64,000 bases of DNA. It comes from Clostridia bacterium (GTDB taxonomy: Bacteria; Bacillota; Clostridia; Christensenellales; Borkfalkiaceae). Positions 11,225 to 19,103 of the stretch are shown piece after piece; the first letter of the stretch is position 1; each line of letters starts with the position of its first letter. The position numbers and the translations under genes are program-made. Under the pieces are notes generated by a model, which was given only the letters and a program-made list of their open reading frames with translations, did not search any database and had not been told where the DNA came from. The DNA is taken from positions 1-64,000 of the forward strand of contig JAFUJR010000037.1 of the NCBI GenBank assembly GCA_017468085.1. Direction: 5' to 3'.

Positions 11225-11230
11225 GTATAC

Positions 11231-11342
11231 ATAGGTAAGGGGACGAGTTTTCCCGTCTATCAATTTTGTGTGGACTATTAGATGTGTTAAACTCCTTTTT
11301 TGATGTGGAAAAGGCCGTGGCATTGCGCCGCGGTCTTTTTCC
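11231..11342 (+). ncRNA. Candidate small RNA of about 110 bases upstream of pflA
   Basis: The segment runs from a consensus promoter to a terminator-like hairpin (stem from GGAAAAGGCCG to CGGTCTTTTTCC, 11307-11342) and has no plausible reading frame with a ribosome site. Near its 5' end ATA-GACG and CGTC-TAT can pair (11231-11260). It does not match ZTP (pfl), SAM, TPP or small SRP RNA patterns that I could recognise. It could be a small RNA or an attenuated leader. Confidence 0.45.
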
Positions 11343-11401
11343 TTGTTTTGAACGGAATTTTTTTTCAAAAAACAACAGCGGAAAAGCCATCCAAAAACGC
11401 C

Positions 11402-11437
11402 AATCTTTCCCACTTCATAGAAGTGGGGAAAAAGATT
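11402..11437. other. Strong inverted repeat before the pflA promoter
   Basis: AATCTTT-CCCACTTC and GAAGTGGG-GAAAAAGATT pair around ATA. There is no T run on the plus strand, so it is not a clean terminator; it lies just before the pflA promoter and could be a regulator site or a barrier to read-through. Confidence 0.5.
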
Positions 11438-11457
11438 AAAAAAAATTTCGTAAAGGC

Positions 11458-11487
11458 TTGACAAAACGATGTTCGTTATAGTATAAT
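11458..11487 (+). promoter_or_regulatory. Sigma-A promoter of pflA
   Basis: TTGACA (11458-11463), 18 bases, TATAAT (11482-11487). The leader of about 78 bases contains a small AAGGG/CCCTT hairpin. Confidence 0.8.
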
Positions 11488-11571
11488 GGAAATCGCGGAA
11501 ATAAGGGTGGGTTCTGCCCTTTATCCAAAATCGCCCTAAACGGCGGTTTTTCAGCAAAAAAGGGAGGCAAA

Positions 11572-12294
11572 ATGACGGGACGCATTCATTCTTTCGAGTC
11601 TTTCGGCACAGTTGACGGGCCGGGTATCCGTTACGTCATCTTTTTTCAAGGCTGTCCTTTGCGCTGTCAATATTGCCACAACCCGGATACGTGGGCAAAC
11701 GTCGGCAAAGAATATACGGCGGAGCAAATCGTTGTGCAAGCGCTCCGTTATAAAAACTATTTTGGCGATAAGGGCGGCGTAACCGCAACCGGCGGCGAGC
11801 CTCTCGTCCAAATCGATTTCTTGACCGAGCTGTTTACGCAGTTTAAGGCAAAAGGGATTCACACCTGCGTCGATACGTCGGGTATCACCTTTAACGCAAA
11901 TTCTGCGCAGAGCGTGGACAAGCATAAAAAATTATTGGAAGTAACCGACCTTGTTCTGCTCGATATCAAGCACATCGACGACGAAGCCTGTAAAAAGCTG
12001 ACGGGGCATAGCAACGCAAACACCCTCGCCTTTGCTAAGTTTTTAAGCGATATGGGCAAGCCGACGTGGATTCGTCAAGTGCTTGTTCCCGGTATCACCG
12101 ACGGGGCGGAAACGCTGCGACAGACCCGCGCGTTTATCGACGGCTTGCAATCGGTAGAAAAGGTGGAGGTTTTGCCCTACCACACGATGGGCGAAGTCAA
12201 GTACGAAAAACTGGGCTTGGAGTATCCCTTGAAAGGCTTAGCCGCGCCTACGAAAGAAAGGGTGGCGCAAGCCAAGCGTATCTTAACGGAGTAA
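11572..12294 (+). CDS. pflA: Pyruvate formate-lyase activating enzyme
   Basis: A 240-residue radical-SAM enzyme that uses a 4Fe-4S cluster and S-adenosylmethionine to place the glycyl radical on PFL. It shows the cluster motif CPLRCQYC (C-x3-C-x2-C), the preceding SFGTVDGPGIRYVIFFQGC block typical of PFL activases and the TGGEPL motif. It starts behind GGGAGG. The thioredoxin-like gene follows after three bases and pflB after that, so substrate and activator lie together. Here the radical glycine is on a separate small protein, so this activase may have to act on that protein or on a two-protein complex. Confidence 0.95.
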   Translation: MTGRIHSFESFGTVDGPGIRYVIFFQGCPLRCQYCHNPDTWANVGKEYTAEQIVVQALRYKNYFGDKGGVTATGGEPLVQIDFLTELFTQFKAKGIHTCVDTSGITFNANSAQSVDKHKKLLEVTDLVLLDIKHIDDEACKKLTGHSNANTLAFAKFLSDMGKPTWIRQVLVPGITDGAETLRQTRAFIDGLQSVEKVEVLPYHTMGEVKYEKLGLEYPLKGLAAPTKERVAQAKRILTE

Positions 12295-12297
12295 AAT

Positions 12298-12618
12298 ATG
12301 ATTAACGAAAAGAATTACAAAGAGCATTTGCAAGGGCTTTGCTGCGTTGAAATCAGCGGCGAATCCTGCGCAAACTGCCTTACGCTTATGCCTATTTTAA
12401 AAGAGCTTATCGACGCGCGCGACGATATTCGTTTGGTGCACGTCGAGGCGGACTATTCTACCCTGCCCCTTATGGAAGCATGGGAAGTGGAAAAAGTACC
12501 CACCATTTTGCTTGTAGAGGACGGCGAAATTTTTGCCCGTTGCACGGGTTATCAGCCCGAAGAAATCCTCGAAATTTGGTTGGACGCGAAGATAGAAGCG
12601 CAAAAAGCGAAAAAATAA
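12298..12618 (+). CDS. Thioredoxin-like protein with CANC active site
   Basis: A 106-residue protein with a thioredoxin fold. The redox motif is SCANC (CxxC with Ala-Asn inside) near residue 23, and the cis-proline region appears as VEKVPTILLVEDGEIFARCTGY. There is no signal peptide, so it acts in the cytoplasm. It begins three bases after pflA and precedes pflB. A dithiol partner could reduce the activase cluster or the PFL cysteines, but that is inferred from position only. The family is clear; the partner is not known. Confidence 0.82.
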   Translation: MINEKNYKEHLQGLCCVEISGESCANCLTLMPILKELIDARDDIRLVHVEADYSTLPLMEAWEVEKVPTILLVEDGEIFARCTGYQPEEILEIWLDAKIEAQKAKK

Positions 12619-12642
12619 ATACGAAAACAACGGCAAGTAATT

Positions 12643-12661
12643 TTTTAAACTCTGTTTAAAA
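12643..12661. promoter_or_regulatory. 19-bp perfect palindrome upstream of pflB
   Basis: TTTTAAAC-TCT-GTTTAAAA lies 13 bases before a possible -35 element of pflB. Its symmetry and place suggest an operator for a dimeric regulator. I do not recognise the family. Confidence 0.5.
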
Positions 12662-12674
12662 GGTGAAAACCGCG

Positions 12675-12704
12675 TTGATAAATAATAGAACAAAAAATTA
12701 TTAT
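12675..12704 (+). promoter_or_regulatory. Possible pflB promoter
   Basis: TTGATA (12675-12680), 18 bases, TATTAT (12699-12704), just upstream of the ribosome site TAGGAG. It is weaker than the pflA promoter and would allow pflB to be made independently of pflA. Confidence 0.5.
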
Positions 12705-12717
12705 AGGAGTTATTGAT

Positions 12718-14751
12718 ATGATGCAATACAAAGGTTGGGAAGGATTTGTTCCCGGTAAATGGTGCAACGACGAAGTAGACGTACGCGATTTCATTCAGCG
12801 CAACTACACGCCGTATGAAGGCGACGCTACGTTCCTTGCTCCCGCAACGGAGGCAACGAAGAAACTTTGGGAAATCGTATGCGATCTGTCCAAAAAAGAA
12901 CGCGACGCGGGCGGCGTACTCAACGCGGATACGAAAATCGTTTCCACGCTTACCTCGCACGGCGCAGGTTATCTTGATAAAGATTTAGAAAAAATTGTCG
13001 GTTTGCAAACGGACGAACCTTTCAAGCGTTCCTTGCAACCCTTCGGCGGTCTTCGTATTTCCGAAAGCGCGCTTAACCTCTACGGTTACGAGCTTGACCC
13101 CGAAGTTAAAGATATTTTCACCAAATACCGTAAAACGCACAACGAAGGCGTATTCGACGCATATACCCCCGAAATGCGTGCGGCTCGTTCCGCGCACATC
13201 TTGACCGGTTTGCCCGACGGTTACGGCAGAGGCCGTATCGTTGGCGACTACCGTCGCGTAGCGCTTTACGGCGTTGACTATCTTATCAAAAAGAAAGAAG
13301 AAGATAAGCTCGCTATGAGCGGCGCTATGACCCCCGAAAAGGTACGTGATCGTGAAGAAGTTTCCGAACAGATCAAAGCCCTTAAGGGTCTTAAGGAAAT
13401 GGCGGCTTCTTACGGCTGCGATATTTCCAAGCCCGCTGAAACGGCGCAACAAGCGATCCAAGCGTTGTACTTTGGCTACCTTGGCGCAGTTAAGGACCAG
13501 AACGGCGCGGCTATGTCCATCGGTAGAAACAGCACCTTCCTCGATATCTATATCGAACGCGACCTTCAAAAGGGTATCATCACCGAAGAACAGGCGCAGG
13601 AATTGATGGATCACTTCATCATGAAGCTTCGTATCGTGAAATTCATGAGAACGAAGGAATACAACGAGCTCTTCTCGGGCGACCCTACGTGGGTAACCGA
13701 AGTTATCGGTGGTATGGGCGTAGACGGCAGATCCTTGGTAACCAAGAACTCCTTCCGCGTTCTTCACACCCTCGACAATCTCGGCCCTGCACCCGAGCCT
13801 AACCTCACCGTGCTTTGGTCTAAGAGATTGCCCATCGCATTCAAGAGATACTGTGCTGAAATTTCCATTCGTACCTCTTCCATTCAGTACGAAAGCGACG
13901 ATTTGATGCGTCCTGAAATGGGCGACGACTACTGTATCGCTTGCTGCGTAAGCTGTATGAAGGTCGGTAAGGATATGCAGTTCTTCGGCGCAAGAGCAAA
14001 CCTTGCTAAGTGCTTGCTTTACGCAATCAACGGCGGTAAGGACGAGCTTATGAAAGACAAAAAGACGGGCAAACCCATGCAGGTTTCCCCCGAATTTATG
14101 CCTATCACGAGCGACGACGCGCTTGACTTTGAAGAGGTTCGCGCGAAGTTCGAAAACATGATGACTTGGCTTGCTGAACTCTACGTTAACACCCTTAACG
14201 TAATCCACTATATGCACGACAAATATTGCTACGAAGCAATCGAAATGGCATTGCACGACACGAAAGTTCGCCGCTTCTTTGCGACGGGTATCGCAGGTCT
14301 TTCCTGCGCGGCTGACTCCTTGTCTGCAATCAAGTACGCGAAGGTTTACCCCATCCGTAACGAAGACGGCATCGTAGTGGATTTCCGTATCGAAGGCGAC
14401 TTCCCTAAATACGGCAACAACGACGACAGAGCAGACGAGCTTGCAGTATGGCTTTTGAAGACGTTTATGAGCAAGGTTAAGAGCCACTATACCTACCGTG
14501 AAAGCGTTCCTACGACGTCCATCTTGACGATCACGTCCAACGTCGTATACGGTAAGAAGACGGGTAACACTCCCGACGGCAGAAGAGGAGGTACTCCTCT
14601 CGCTCCCGGCGCGAACCCGATGCACGGCAGAGACAGCAACGGCGCGTTGGCGTCCTTGGAATCTGTTGCAAAATTGCCTTACGAATATTCTCGTGACGGT
14701 ATTTCCAACACCTTCTCCATCATGCCCGCATCGCTTGGTAAAGAAGACTAA
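12718..14751 (+). CDS. pflB: Pyruvate formate-lyase catalytic part, lacking the glycyl-radical domain
   Basis: This 677-residue protein is the PFL barrel that splits pyruvate with CoA into acetyl-CoA and formate. The active-site cysteine pair is at residues 409-410 in [20 protein letters not shown], followed by FGARANLAK. Normal PFL has about 750 residues and ends in the glycyl-radical domain with RVSGYAV. Here the protein stops at [11 protein letters not shown], exactly where the linker to that domain begins in other PFLs; the missing part is a separate gene 93 bases downstream with its own ribosome site. The stop is a clean TAA, and no frameshift would rejoin the parts. Start at ATG 12718 behind TAGGAG; an ATG also follows at 12721. 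Confidence 0.95.
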   Translation: MMQYKGWEGFVPGKWCNDEVDVRDFIQRNYTPYEGDATFLAPATEATKKLWEIVCDLSKKERDAGGVLNADTKIVSTLTSHGAGYLDKDLEKIVGLQTDEPFKRSLQPFGGLRISESALNLYGYELDPEVKDIFTKYRKTHNEGVFDAYTPEMRAARSAHILTGLPDGYGRGRIVGDYRRVALYGVDYLIKKKEEDKLAMSGAMTPEKVRDREEVSEQIKALKGLKEMAASYGCDISKPAETAQQAIQALYFGYLGAVKDQNGAAMSIGRNSTFLDIYIERDLQKGIITEEQAQELMDHFIMKLRIVKFMRTKEYNELFSGDPTWVTEVIGGMGVDGRSLVTKNSFRVLHTLDNLGPAPEPNLTVLWSKRLPIAFKRYCAEISIRTSSIQYESDDLMRPEMGDDYCIACCVSCMKVGKDMQFFGARANLAKCLLYAINGGKDELMKDKKTGKPMQVSPEFMPITSDDALDFEEVRAKFENMMTWLAELYVNTLNVIHYMHDKYCYEAIEMALHDTKVRRFFATGIAGLSCAADSLSAIKYAKVYPIRNEDGIVVDFRIEGDFPKYGNNDDRADELAVWLLKTFMSKVKSHYTYRESVPTTSILTITSNVVYGKKTGNTPDGRRGGTPLAPGANPMHGRDSNGALASLESVAKLPYEYSRDGISNTFSIMPASLGKED

Positions 14752-14764
14752 TTTTTAAAGCATA

Positions 14765-14821
14765 CGGCTATTTCGGCGCGTTTCGGCAAAGGAACTCGCC
14801 GTAAGCCGCTCGGAATATAAT
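14765..14821 (+). promoter_or_regulatory. Hairpin and -10-like element between the two PFL genes
   Basis: Two nested helices can form: CGGCT/AGCCG (14765-14769 with 14804-14808) and CGGCG/CGCCG (14774-14778 with 14797-14801). A TATAAT follows at 14816-14821 without a good -35. The site could set the ratio of the two PFL proteins through RNA processing or a weak internal promoter. Confidence 0.4.
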
Positions 14822-14844
14822 AAAAAAGAAAAGGAGATAATATT

Positions 14845-15078
14845 ATGTCGCAAAGAGTAGATAACTTAGTTGCTATGTTGGACGGCTACGTTGGCGACGG
14901 TGGACATCACCTCAACGTAAACGTATTTGACCGCGAAACCCTTTTGGATGCGCAGGCACACCCTGAAAAGTATCCTCAGCTCACCATTCGCGTTTCCGGT
15001 TACGCTGTAAACTTCATCAAACTCACGAAGGAACAGCAGGACGACGTTATTTCCAGAACCATTCACGAATCCATGTAA
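14845..15078 (+). CDS. Stand-alone glycyl-radical domain of pyruvate formate-lyase
   Basis: A 77-residue protein that equals the C-terminal domain of [33 protein letters not shown], then the radical loop RVSGYAVNF with the radical glycine at residue 52, and SRTIHESM at the end. It has its own strong ribosome site (AAGGAGATAATATT). E. coli GrcA (YfiD) is a known spare radical domain that rescues oxygen-broken PFL, but there PflB keeps its own domain and GrcA is longer (127 residues). Here no other copy is seen, so the protein is probably an obligate subunit. A terminator follows. Confidence 0.93.
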   Translation: MSQRVDNLVAMLDGYVGDGGHHLNVNVFDRETLLDAQAHPEKYPQLTIRVSGYAVNFIKLTKEQQDDVISRTIHESM

Positions 15079-15114
15079 TTTGGACTCGTCAATCTTTGGA
15101 AGTATAATGTAACC

Positions 15115-15151
15115 AAAACTGCCGTCGCGTATAAACGACGGCAGTTTTTTA
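15115..15151 (+). terminator. Intrinsic terminator of the PFL operon
   Basis: AAAACTGCCGTCG pairs with CGACGGCAGTTTT and is followed by more T. Confidence 0.92.
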
Positions 15152-15174
15152 AAAAATAAAAAGTTAAATTTTCT

Positions 15175-16380
15175 ATGAAAAACACCATTAAAAAACTGCT
15201 TACCCTTTTTATCGCCGCGGCGTTTGTTCTTTCGGGCGCGGGTTGCGATTTAAACGGTTTTATCAATTCCCTGCAAAGCGATATCGAAAGCGCCATTCAG
15301 TCGGGTTTAGAGCAGGAAACGGGTGCGGACGGCGATAGCTCCGCAACCGACGGCGATAGCTCGGATACTTCGGGGGTCGGCGATATCGTTACGGACGGGT
15401 TGAGCATTCACTTTTTACAGCTTGGCAATCAGTATACGGGCGACTGCACGTTGATTGACGTAGGGGATACCGAAGTGCTCATTGACGCGGGCTCGCGTAA
15501 AAATTCGGCGGCGACGATTAAAAATTACGTCGATAAGTATTGCGAGGACGGCGTGTTGGAGTACGTAATTGCCACCCATGCCGATCAAGACCATATCGCG
15601 GCGTTTGTGGGGAATAGCGGATCGCCCTTACGCACGGGTATTTTATATCAGTATCAGGTTGGTACGCTGATTCAGTTTAACAAAACGAACAAAACCGAGC
15701 TTACGGACAAGGGCAACCAAACGGTTTACGGCGAGTATTTAAGCGCGGTGGAATACGTCAAAGGGAAAGGCACGGCGGTGTATACGGCGCTTGAATGTTG
15801 GAACAACGAAAACGGCGCAAGCCGCAGCTATACGCTCGGCGACGGCGTAACCATGCAGATTTTGTATCAGAAATTTTACGAAGAAAGCACGAGCGACGAA
15901 AACGATTATTCCGTTTGTATGCTGTTAAAGCAGGGCGAAAATAATTATCTTTTCACGGGCGATTTGGAAAAGAAAGGGGAAGCGTCCCTTGTCGAGAAAA
16001 ACGACTTGCCCAAGTGTAAGCTTTATAAGGGCGGACACCACGGCAGTCCCACTTCCAGCACGGACGCGTTGCTTTCGGTTATAAAACCTGAGATTGTTTG
16101 CGTTTGCTGTTGCGCAGGGAGCGCGGAGTATACAAGTACGAAAGAAAATCAGTTCCCGTCCCAAGCGTTTATCGACAGAATTTCGTTATATACGGACAAA
16201 GTGTACGTTACAACGATGATTTCAGAGGACGGCAAGAGCGGTATACCCATGAACGGCGACGTTGTCGTTTCCTGCCCCGACGGAAAAAATATCACGGTGG
16301 AAGGCACAAACAATAGCGTTGTTTTAAAGGATACGGAGTGGTTTAAGGCAAACCGTACAACGCCTACCGATTGGCAATAA
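15175..16380 (+). CDS. Lipoprotein with ComEC-like metallo-beta-lactamase fold
   Basis: A 401-residue exported protein. A hydrophobic signal ends in a lipobox (LSGAGC), so the mature protein should be lipid-anchored outside the membrane. After an acidic Ser/Asp linker (DGDSSATDGDSSDTSG) comes a metallo-beta-lactamase fold like the C-terminal domain of ComEC: GDCTLIDVGDTEVLIDAG, the metal motif THADQDHIAAF, LFTGDLEKKGE and KGGHHGSP. ComEC-type domains are nucleases or phosphoesterases; the substrate of this free lipoprotein is unknown. No clear ribosome site precedes ATG 15175. Confidence 0.82.
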   Translation: MKNTIKKLLTLFIAAAFVLSGAGCDLNGFINSLQSDIESAIQSGLEQETGADGDSSATDGDSSDTSGVGDIVTDGLSIHFLQLGNQYTGDCTLIDVGDTEVLIDAGSRKNSAATIKNYVDKYCEDGVLEYVIATHADQDHIAAFVGNSGSPLRTGILYQYQVGTLIQFNKTNKTELTDKGNQTVYGEYLSAVEYVKGKGTAVYTALECWNNENGASRSYTLGDGVTMQILYQKFYEESTSDENDYSVCMLLKQGENNYLFTGDLEKKGEASLVEKNDLPKCKLYKGGHHGSPTSSTDALLSVIKPEIVCVCCCAGSAEYTSTKENQFPSQAFIDRISLYTDKVYVTTMISEDGKSGIPMNGDVVVSCPDGKNITVEGTNNSVVLKDTEWFKANRTTPTDWQ

Positions 16381-16508
16381 AAACGGAGAATCTGCGGTAC
16401 AATATTTGGTTGCGCTGTGGCTACTTGCGGTTACGTACGTATTAGTACGCTCCTTTAAGTTGTCCTCACGCTCCTTCTCTTGCTTGCATTTTGCTCCGTT
16501 TTTACGGA
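16381..16508. repeat. Intergenic repeat element, family 2, copy A
   Basis: This element starts at the base after the stop codon of the lipoprotein gene. It begins AAAACGGAG and ends CTCCGTTTTT, so it has short inverted ends. Its middle (TTACGTACGTATTAGTACGC) closely matches the middle of the copy at 36627-36766, and both end in a related CTTGCTYGCAT block. It looks like a small non-coding mobile or REP-like element of about 128 bases. Confidence 0.65.
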
Positions 16509-16550
16509 TTTTATAGGGACGATATCAAACTCTAAAAAAGGACGAAGATT

Positions 16551-17246
16551 ATGCAATTTTCACGCACCGAACTCTTGCTCGGGCAAGAGGGAATGGAAAA
16601 ACTGAAAAACGCGCGCGTCGCGGTGTTCGGCGTGGGCGGCGTGGGCGGCTACGTGGTCGAGGCTTTGGCGCGTAGCGGCGTGGGCGCGCTCGACCTTATC
16701 GATAAGGATAGGGTCAGTCTGTCCAATATCAACCGCCAAATCATCGCCCTGCACTCCACGGTGGGGGAATTAAAAACGGAGGTCGCGGCAGAGCGTGCAA
16801 GGGATATCAACCCCCAAATCCGCGTGATCACGCATAACCTTTTTTACTTGCCCGAAACGGCGGCGCAGTTCGACTTTACAAAGTACGATTATATCGTTGA
16901 CGCCATCGATACGGTCAGCGGTAAAATTGCGCTTGTCGAGCAAGCGAACACGGCAGGCACACCGATTATTTCTTCTATGGGTGCAGGGAATAAGCTGAAC
17001 GCCACGGCGTTTAAGGTTGCGGATATTTCCAAAACCAACGTTTGTCCCTTGGCAAGAGTAATGCGTAGAGAGCTTAAAAAGAGGGGGATAAATCACTTAA
17101 AGGTGGTGTATTCCGAAGAAGAACCCCTGCCTGCAAAAACGGTAGATGAGGAAACGGGCAAGCCTATCCCCGCAAGTATTGCGTTCGTTCCGTCGGTAGT
17201 CGGCTTGATTATCGCCGGCGAAGTGATTAAAGATTTGGCAAGATAA
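16551..17246 (+). CDS. tcdA: tRNA threonylcarbamoyladenosine dehydratase TcdA
   Basis: A 231-residue E1-like (ThiF/HesA superfamily) enzyme that cyclises t6A at position 37 of tRNAs with ATP. The start MQFSRTELLLGQEGMEKL is typical of the family, followed by the nucleotide loop VAVFGVGGVGGYVVEALARSG, the DKDRVSLSNINRQ block and the cysteine region KTNVCPLARVMRREL. It is monocistronic, between a repeat element and a shared terminator. Confidence 0.92.
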   Translation: MQFSRTELLLGQEGMEKLKNARVAVFGVGGVGGYVVEALARSGVGALDLIDKDRVSLSNINRQIIALHSTVGELKTEVAAERARDINPQIRVITHNLFYLPETAAQFDFTKYDYIVDAIDTVSGKIALVEQANTAGTPIISSMGAGNKLNATAFKVADISKTNVCPLARVMRRELKKRGINHLKVVYSEEEPLPAKTVDEETGKPIPASIAFVPSVVGLIIAGEVIKDLAR

Positions 17247-17248
17247 AA

Positions 17249-17281
17249 GAAAACACCGTTGCTGTTGCAACGGTGTTTTTA
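17249..17281. terminator. Bidirectional terminator between tcdA and the lipoprotein gene
   Basis: AAAACACCGTTGC pairs with GCAACGGTGTTTT. It has A and T runs on both sides, so it can serve tcdA and the converging minus-strand gene. Confidence 0.9.
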
Positions 17282-17284
17282 AAA

Positions 17285-17980
17285 TTAAAGTTGATAATAG
17301 ACACTTTTAAAGTTTGAGGTTTCAACAGAGAATAAATATGTGCTTGTTGTGTATTCCGAATAGACAATATAAAAGCTTATCGTTCCGGATTTTTTAAGCG
17401 CATTGATAACTGCGGACTTATCGGAAGAGTCAAGATATATGCGGCTATCGCCTGCATACATTGTGCCATTCAAGTAGTGTTTTTTCTTTTCTGTATCAAG
17501 CATAGTAATTGAATATTCATCATAACTATATGAACATTTTACAAGATTTTTAGAATATTCCCACAGCATAAATGCGACCTCGGTTGAAGTGATTTGTAGT
17601 GCCGCAATAAGACTAGAATTTGTAGTTGCGCTATTGCTAAAAGTGCCATTAACCATAGTAGCTATGTATTTTTTTCCTGTTGCTTGTCCAAACTCATCTT
17701 CAAACTCTCCTAATTCCCACGCACCGAACGATTCTTTACATCTTGTACAAGTCCCACTATCGGTTGTGTGTCCTAATGCGGATATGGTTTCAGTTTCAAC
17801 TTTTCCACAAACAGTACATGTGCGAGTTTTTTCTCCCGCTGTTGTACAAGTGGCTTTTTTGGTCGTTTCCCAACTACCATAGGAGCAAATTGCGTGCGAT
17901 GTGTTTGAAATAGTATTATTGCATGCAACACAAGCAAACAATAGGATAATAGCTGTCAATAGAGATATTATTTTTCTCAT
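17285..17980 (-). CDS. Small lipoprotein with a cysteine-rich surface repeat
   Basis: A 231-residue predicted lipoprotein (signal ending in LLFACVAC). After it lies one Cys-rich unit (C-x-GSW...KATCTTAG...CTVCGKV...ALGHT) of a kind seen in clostridial surface proteins, then a second CTRCKESFGAWEL piece and an all-beta-looking tail. I chose the ATG at 17980 over the one at 17990 because the upstream ATG is part of the ribosome site (GGAGG, 17983-17989). It is divergent from an XRE regulator, and its promoter is covered by palindromic sites. The gene is AT-rich relative to its host-type neighbours. Function unknown. Confidence 0.75.
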   Translation of the reverse strand: MRKIISLLTAIILLFACVACNNTISNTSHAICSYGSWETTKKATCTTAGEKTRTCTVCGKVETETISALGHTTDSGTCTRCKESFGAWELGEFEDEFGQATGKKYIATMVNGTFSNSATTNSSLIAALQITSTEVAFMLWEYSKNLVKCSYSYDEYSITMLDTEKKKHYLNGTMYAGDSRIYLDSSDKSAVINALKKSGTISFYIVYSEYTTSTYLFSVETSNFKSVYYQL

Positions 17981-18019
17981 AAAATCCTCCATATTTTTTG
18001 ACTAATACCTACAAAAAAC

Positions 18020-18212
18020 ACGACTATTTGTCGTTTTTCTATATTATATACGACAAATAGTCGTATGTCAAGCAATTTACGACAAAAAGTCGTAACATTT
18101 TGTAGAAAAAATGGAGGCGACATAACGACAATGTGTCGTGCAATATGTGCGAGTATATCAAATGAAAACGACAATGTGTCGTAACCGTACCTAAAATACG
18201 ACAGATTGTAGT
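18020..18212. promoter_or_regulatory. Array of six ACGAC-N5-GTCGT operators
   Basis: Fifteen-base palindromes of the form ACGAC-N5-GTCGT start at 18020, 18050, 18079, 18125 and 18168, with a weaker copy (ACGACAGATTGTAGT) at 18198. Start-to-start distances are 30, 29, 46, 43 and 30 bases, near three or four DNA turns. Site 2 lies inside the spacer of the lipoprotein promoter and sites 1 and 3 flank it; sites 4-6 lie before the divergent XRE gene. The natural binder is the XRE protein encoded at 18224, but this is inferred. Confidence 0.88.
18043..18071 (-). promoter_or_regulatory. Sigma-A promoter of the lipoprotein gene
   Basis: On the minus strand TTGACA (18066-18071) and TATAAT (18043-18048) are separated by exactly 17 bases, and those 17 bases contain operator 2. 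Binding there would block RNA polymerase directly. Confidence 0.88.
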
Positions 18213-18223
18213 AAACTGTTGGT

Positions 18224-18574
18224 ATGAATAAGATAGGGAAAACAATTAGAGATTTACGTAGAGAAATGGATTGCACGCAAGATACGCTTGCGGATATTCT
18301 TGGCGTAACGCAAGACAGTATTTCGCTTTGGGAAAATGATAAGCGTATTCCCGATACGCAATACGTTGTTGCTATGGCAAATTTCTTTGACGTAACGACG
18401 GATTTTCTTTTGGGGATATCCGACGATTGCACGGGTGTAAAATTTGGACACGAGGGTAAAGTGCACGCGTGGCTTACGCCCGAAGAAGATAAGTTGCTTA
18501 CTGAATATAGAGAAGCAAAAACCGAAACAAGAAGACAACAGTTAGGTATAATCGTAGTGGATAATAACGATTAA
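18224..18574 (+). CDS. XRE-family regulator, likely repressor of the operator array
   Basis: A 116-residue DNA-binding protein. Residues 4-62 form a standard HTH_3 domain (IGKTIRDLRREMDCTQDTLA, GVTQDSISLWENDKRIPD, FFDVTTDFLLGIS). The rest is a short, partly helical tail (TPEEDKLLTEYREAKTET). No good ribosome site precedes the ATG, and a weak -10 (TAAAAT, 18192-18197) would give a very short leader. It lies next to six operators shared with the divergent lipoprotein gene, an arrangement typical of an autoregulated repressor and its target. Confidence 0.85.
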   Translation: MNKIGKTIRDLRREMDCTQDTLADILGVTQDSISLWENDKRIPDTQYVVAMANFFDVTTDFLLGISDDCTGVKFGHEGKVHAWLTPEEDKLLTEYREAKTETRRQQLGIIVVDNND

Positions 18575-18576
18575 CA

Positions 18577-18606
18577 CCCCACCCAGGTACGAGTTGAATA
18601 TAAAAA
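18577..18606 (+). repeat. Dispersed repeat copy (CCACCCAGGTACGAGTTGAA)
   Basis: It follows the XRE gene and runs directly into a terminator hairpin. It shares TACGAGTTGAATATAAAAAT with the copies at 20533 and 21655. Confidence 0.75.
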
Positions 18607-18643
18607 TCCCTGCCATTGCACAAGCAACGGCAGGGATTTTTTA
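18603..18643. terminator. Bidirectional terminator between two XRE genes
   Basis: AAAATCCCTGCC and GGCAGGGATTTT pair, extended inside by TTGC/GCAA. It can end both the plus-strand XRE gene and the converging minus-strand one. Confidence 0.9.
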
Positions 18644-18653
18644 TGGCGTTGTA

Positions 18654-18956
18654 TTATACTTCGTACAAATGAATAATCGCTTCTTTTTGTTTCTCGGAAA
18701 GGGAAGAGAAAAAATCTAAAAGTTTTTTATCATTTGCATATTGTTCCATATTATGGTAAAAAAATTCTTCCACAGAAACGTTGCAAACCGCCAAAATATC
18801 CAAAAGAGTGCTTAAACTTGGCTCAAAACTGGCTGTGTTTTCCAGTTGGCTGATATATGCGGGATTTTTTCCAATAATCAAACTTAATTCTCTGGCGCTT
18901 AAATTTGCGTTCGCTCTTATTAGACTGATTCGCTCGATAATTTCTTTAATGGTCAT
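18654..18956 (-). CDS. XRE-family regulator with C-terminal helical tail
   Basis: A 100-residue protein with an HTH_3 domain at residues about 7-66 (IRANANLSARELSLIIGKNP, AYISQLENTASFEPS, LLDILAVCNVSVEEFF). The tail (KKLLDFFSSLSEKQKEAIIH) is of the type that often mediates dimerisation in small XRE regulators. It is divergent from a small zinc-ribbon membrane protein, with direct GTGTCAAAT repeats in the shared region. A TATAAT lies at 18991-18996 (minus strand) with a poor -35. Confidence 0.83.
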   Translation of the reverse strand: MTIKEIIERISLIRANANLSARELSLIIGKNPAYISQLENTASFEPSLSTLLDILAVCNVSVEEFFYHNMEQYANDKKLLDFFSSLSEKQKEAIIHLYEV

Positions 18957-19020
18957 TAGGCTCTTTTCTCCCCACCTTACTCTCTATAAAATTATACACC
19001 CAACGTGTTTAAAAAACGCT

Positions 19021-19073
19021 ATTTGACACTTAATAAATGTATTTGACACATAGTAAAATATTATGTGTTAAAT
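19021..19073. promoter_or_regulatory. TTTGACAC repeats in the divergent XRE region
   Basis: ATTTGACACT (19021-19030) and ATTTGACACA (19041-19050) are direct repeats 20 bases apart, and the second forms an imperfect inverted repeat with TTATGTGTTAAAT (19060-19072). They lie between the minus-strand XRE gene and the plus-strand promoter at 19104, so they are probable binding sites of that XRE protein. Confidence 0.6.
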
Positions 19074-19103
19074 AATAATCTTGCAAAAAACGACAAATTT
19101 TGC

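Noticed and set aside
11231-11342. ZTP (pfl) riboswitch before pflA
   Set aside because: The conserved G-rich and CCGCC-type core blocks of that class are absent.
14740-14850. Frameshift or sequencing error as cause of the split PFL
   Set aside because: The first gene ends in a clean stop at a natural domain border, 93 non-coding bases follow, and the second gene has an excellent ribosome site; no single-base change would join them.
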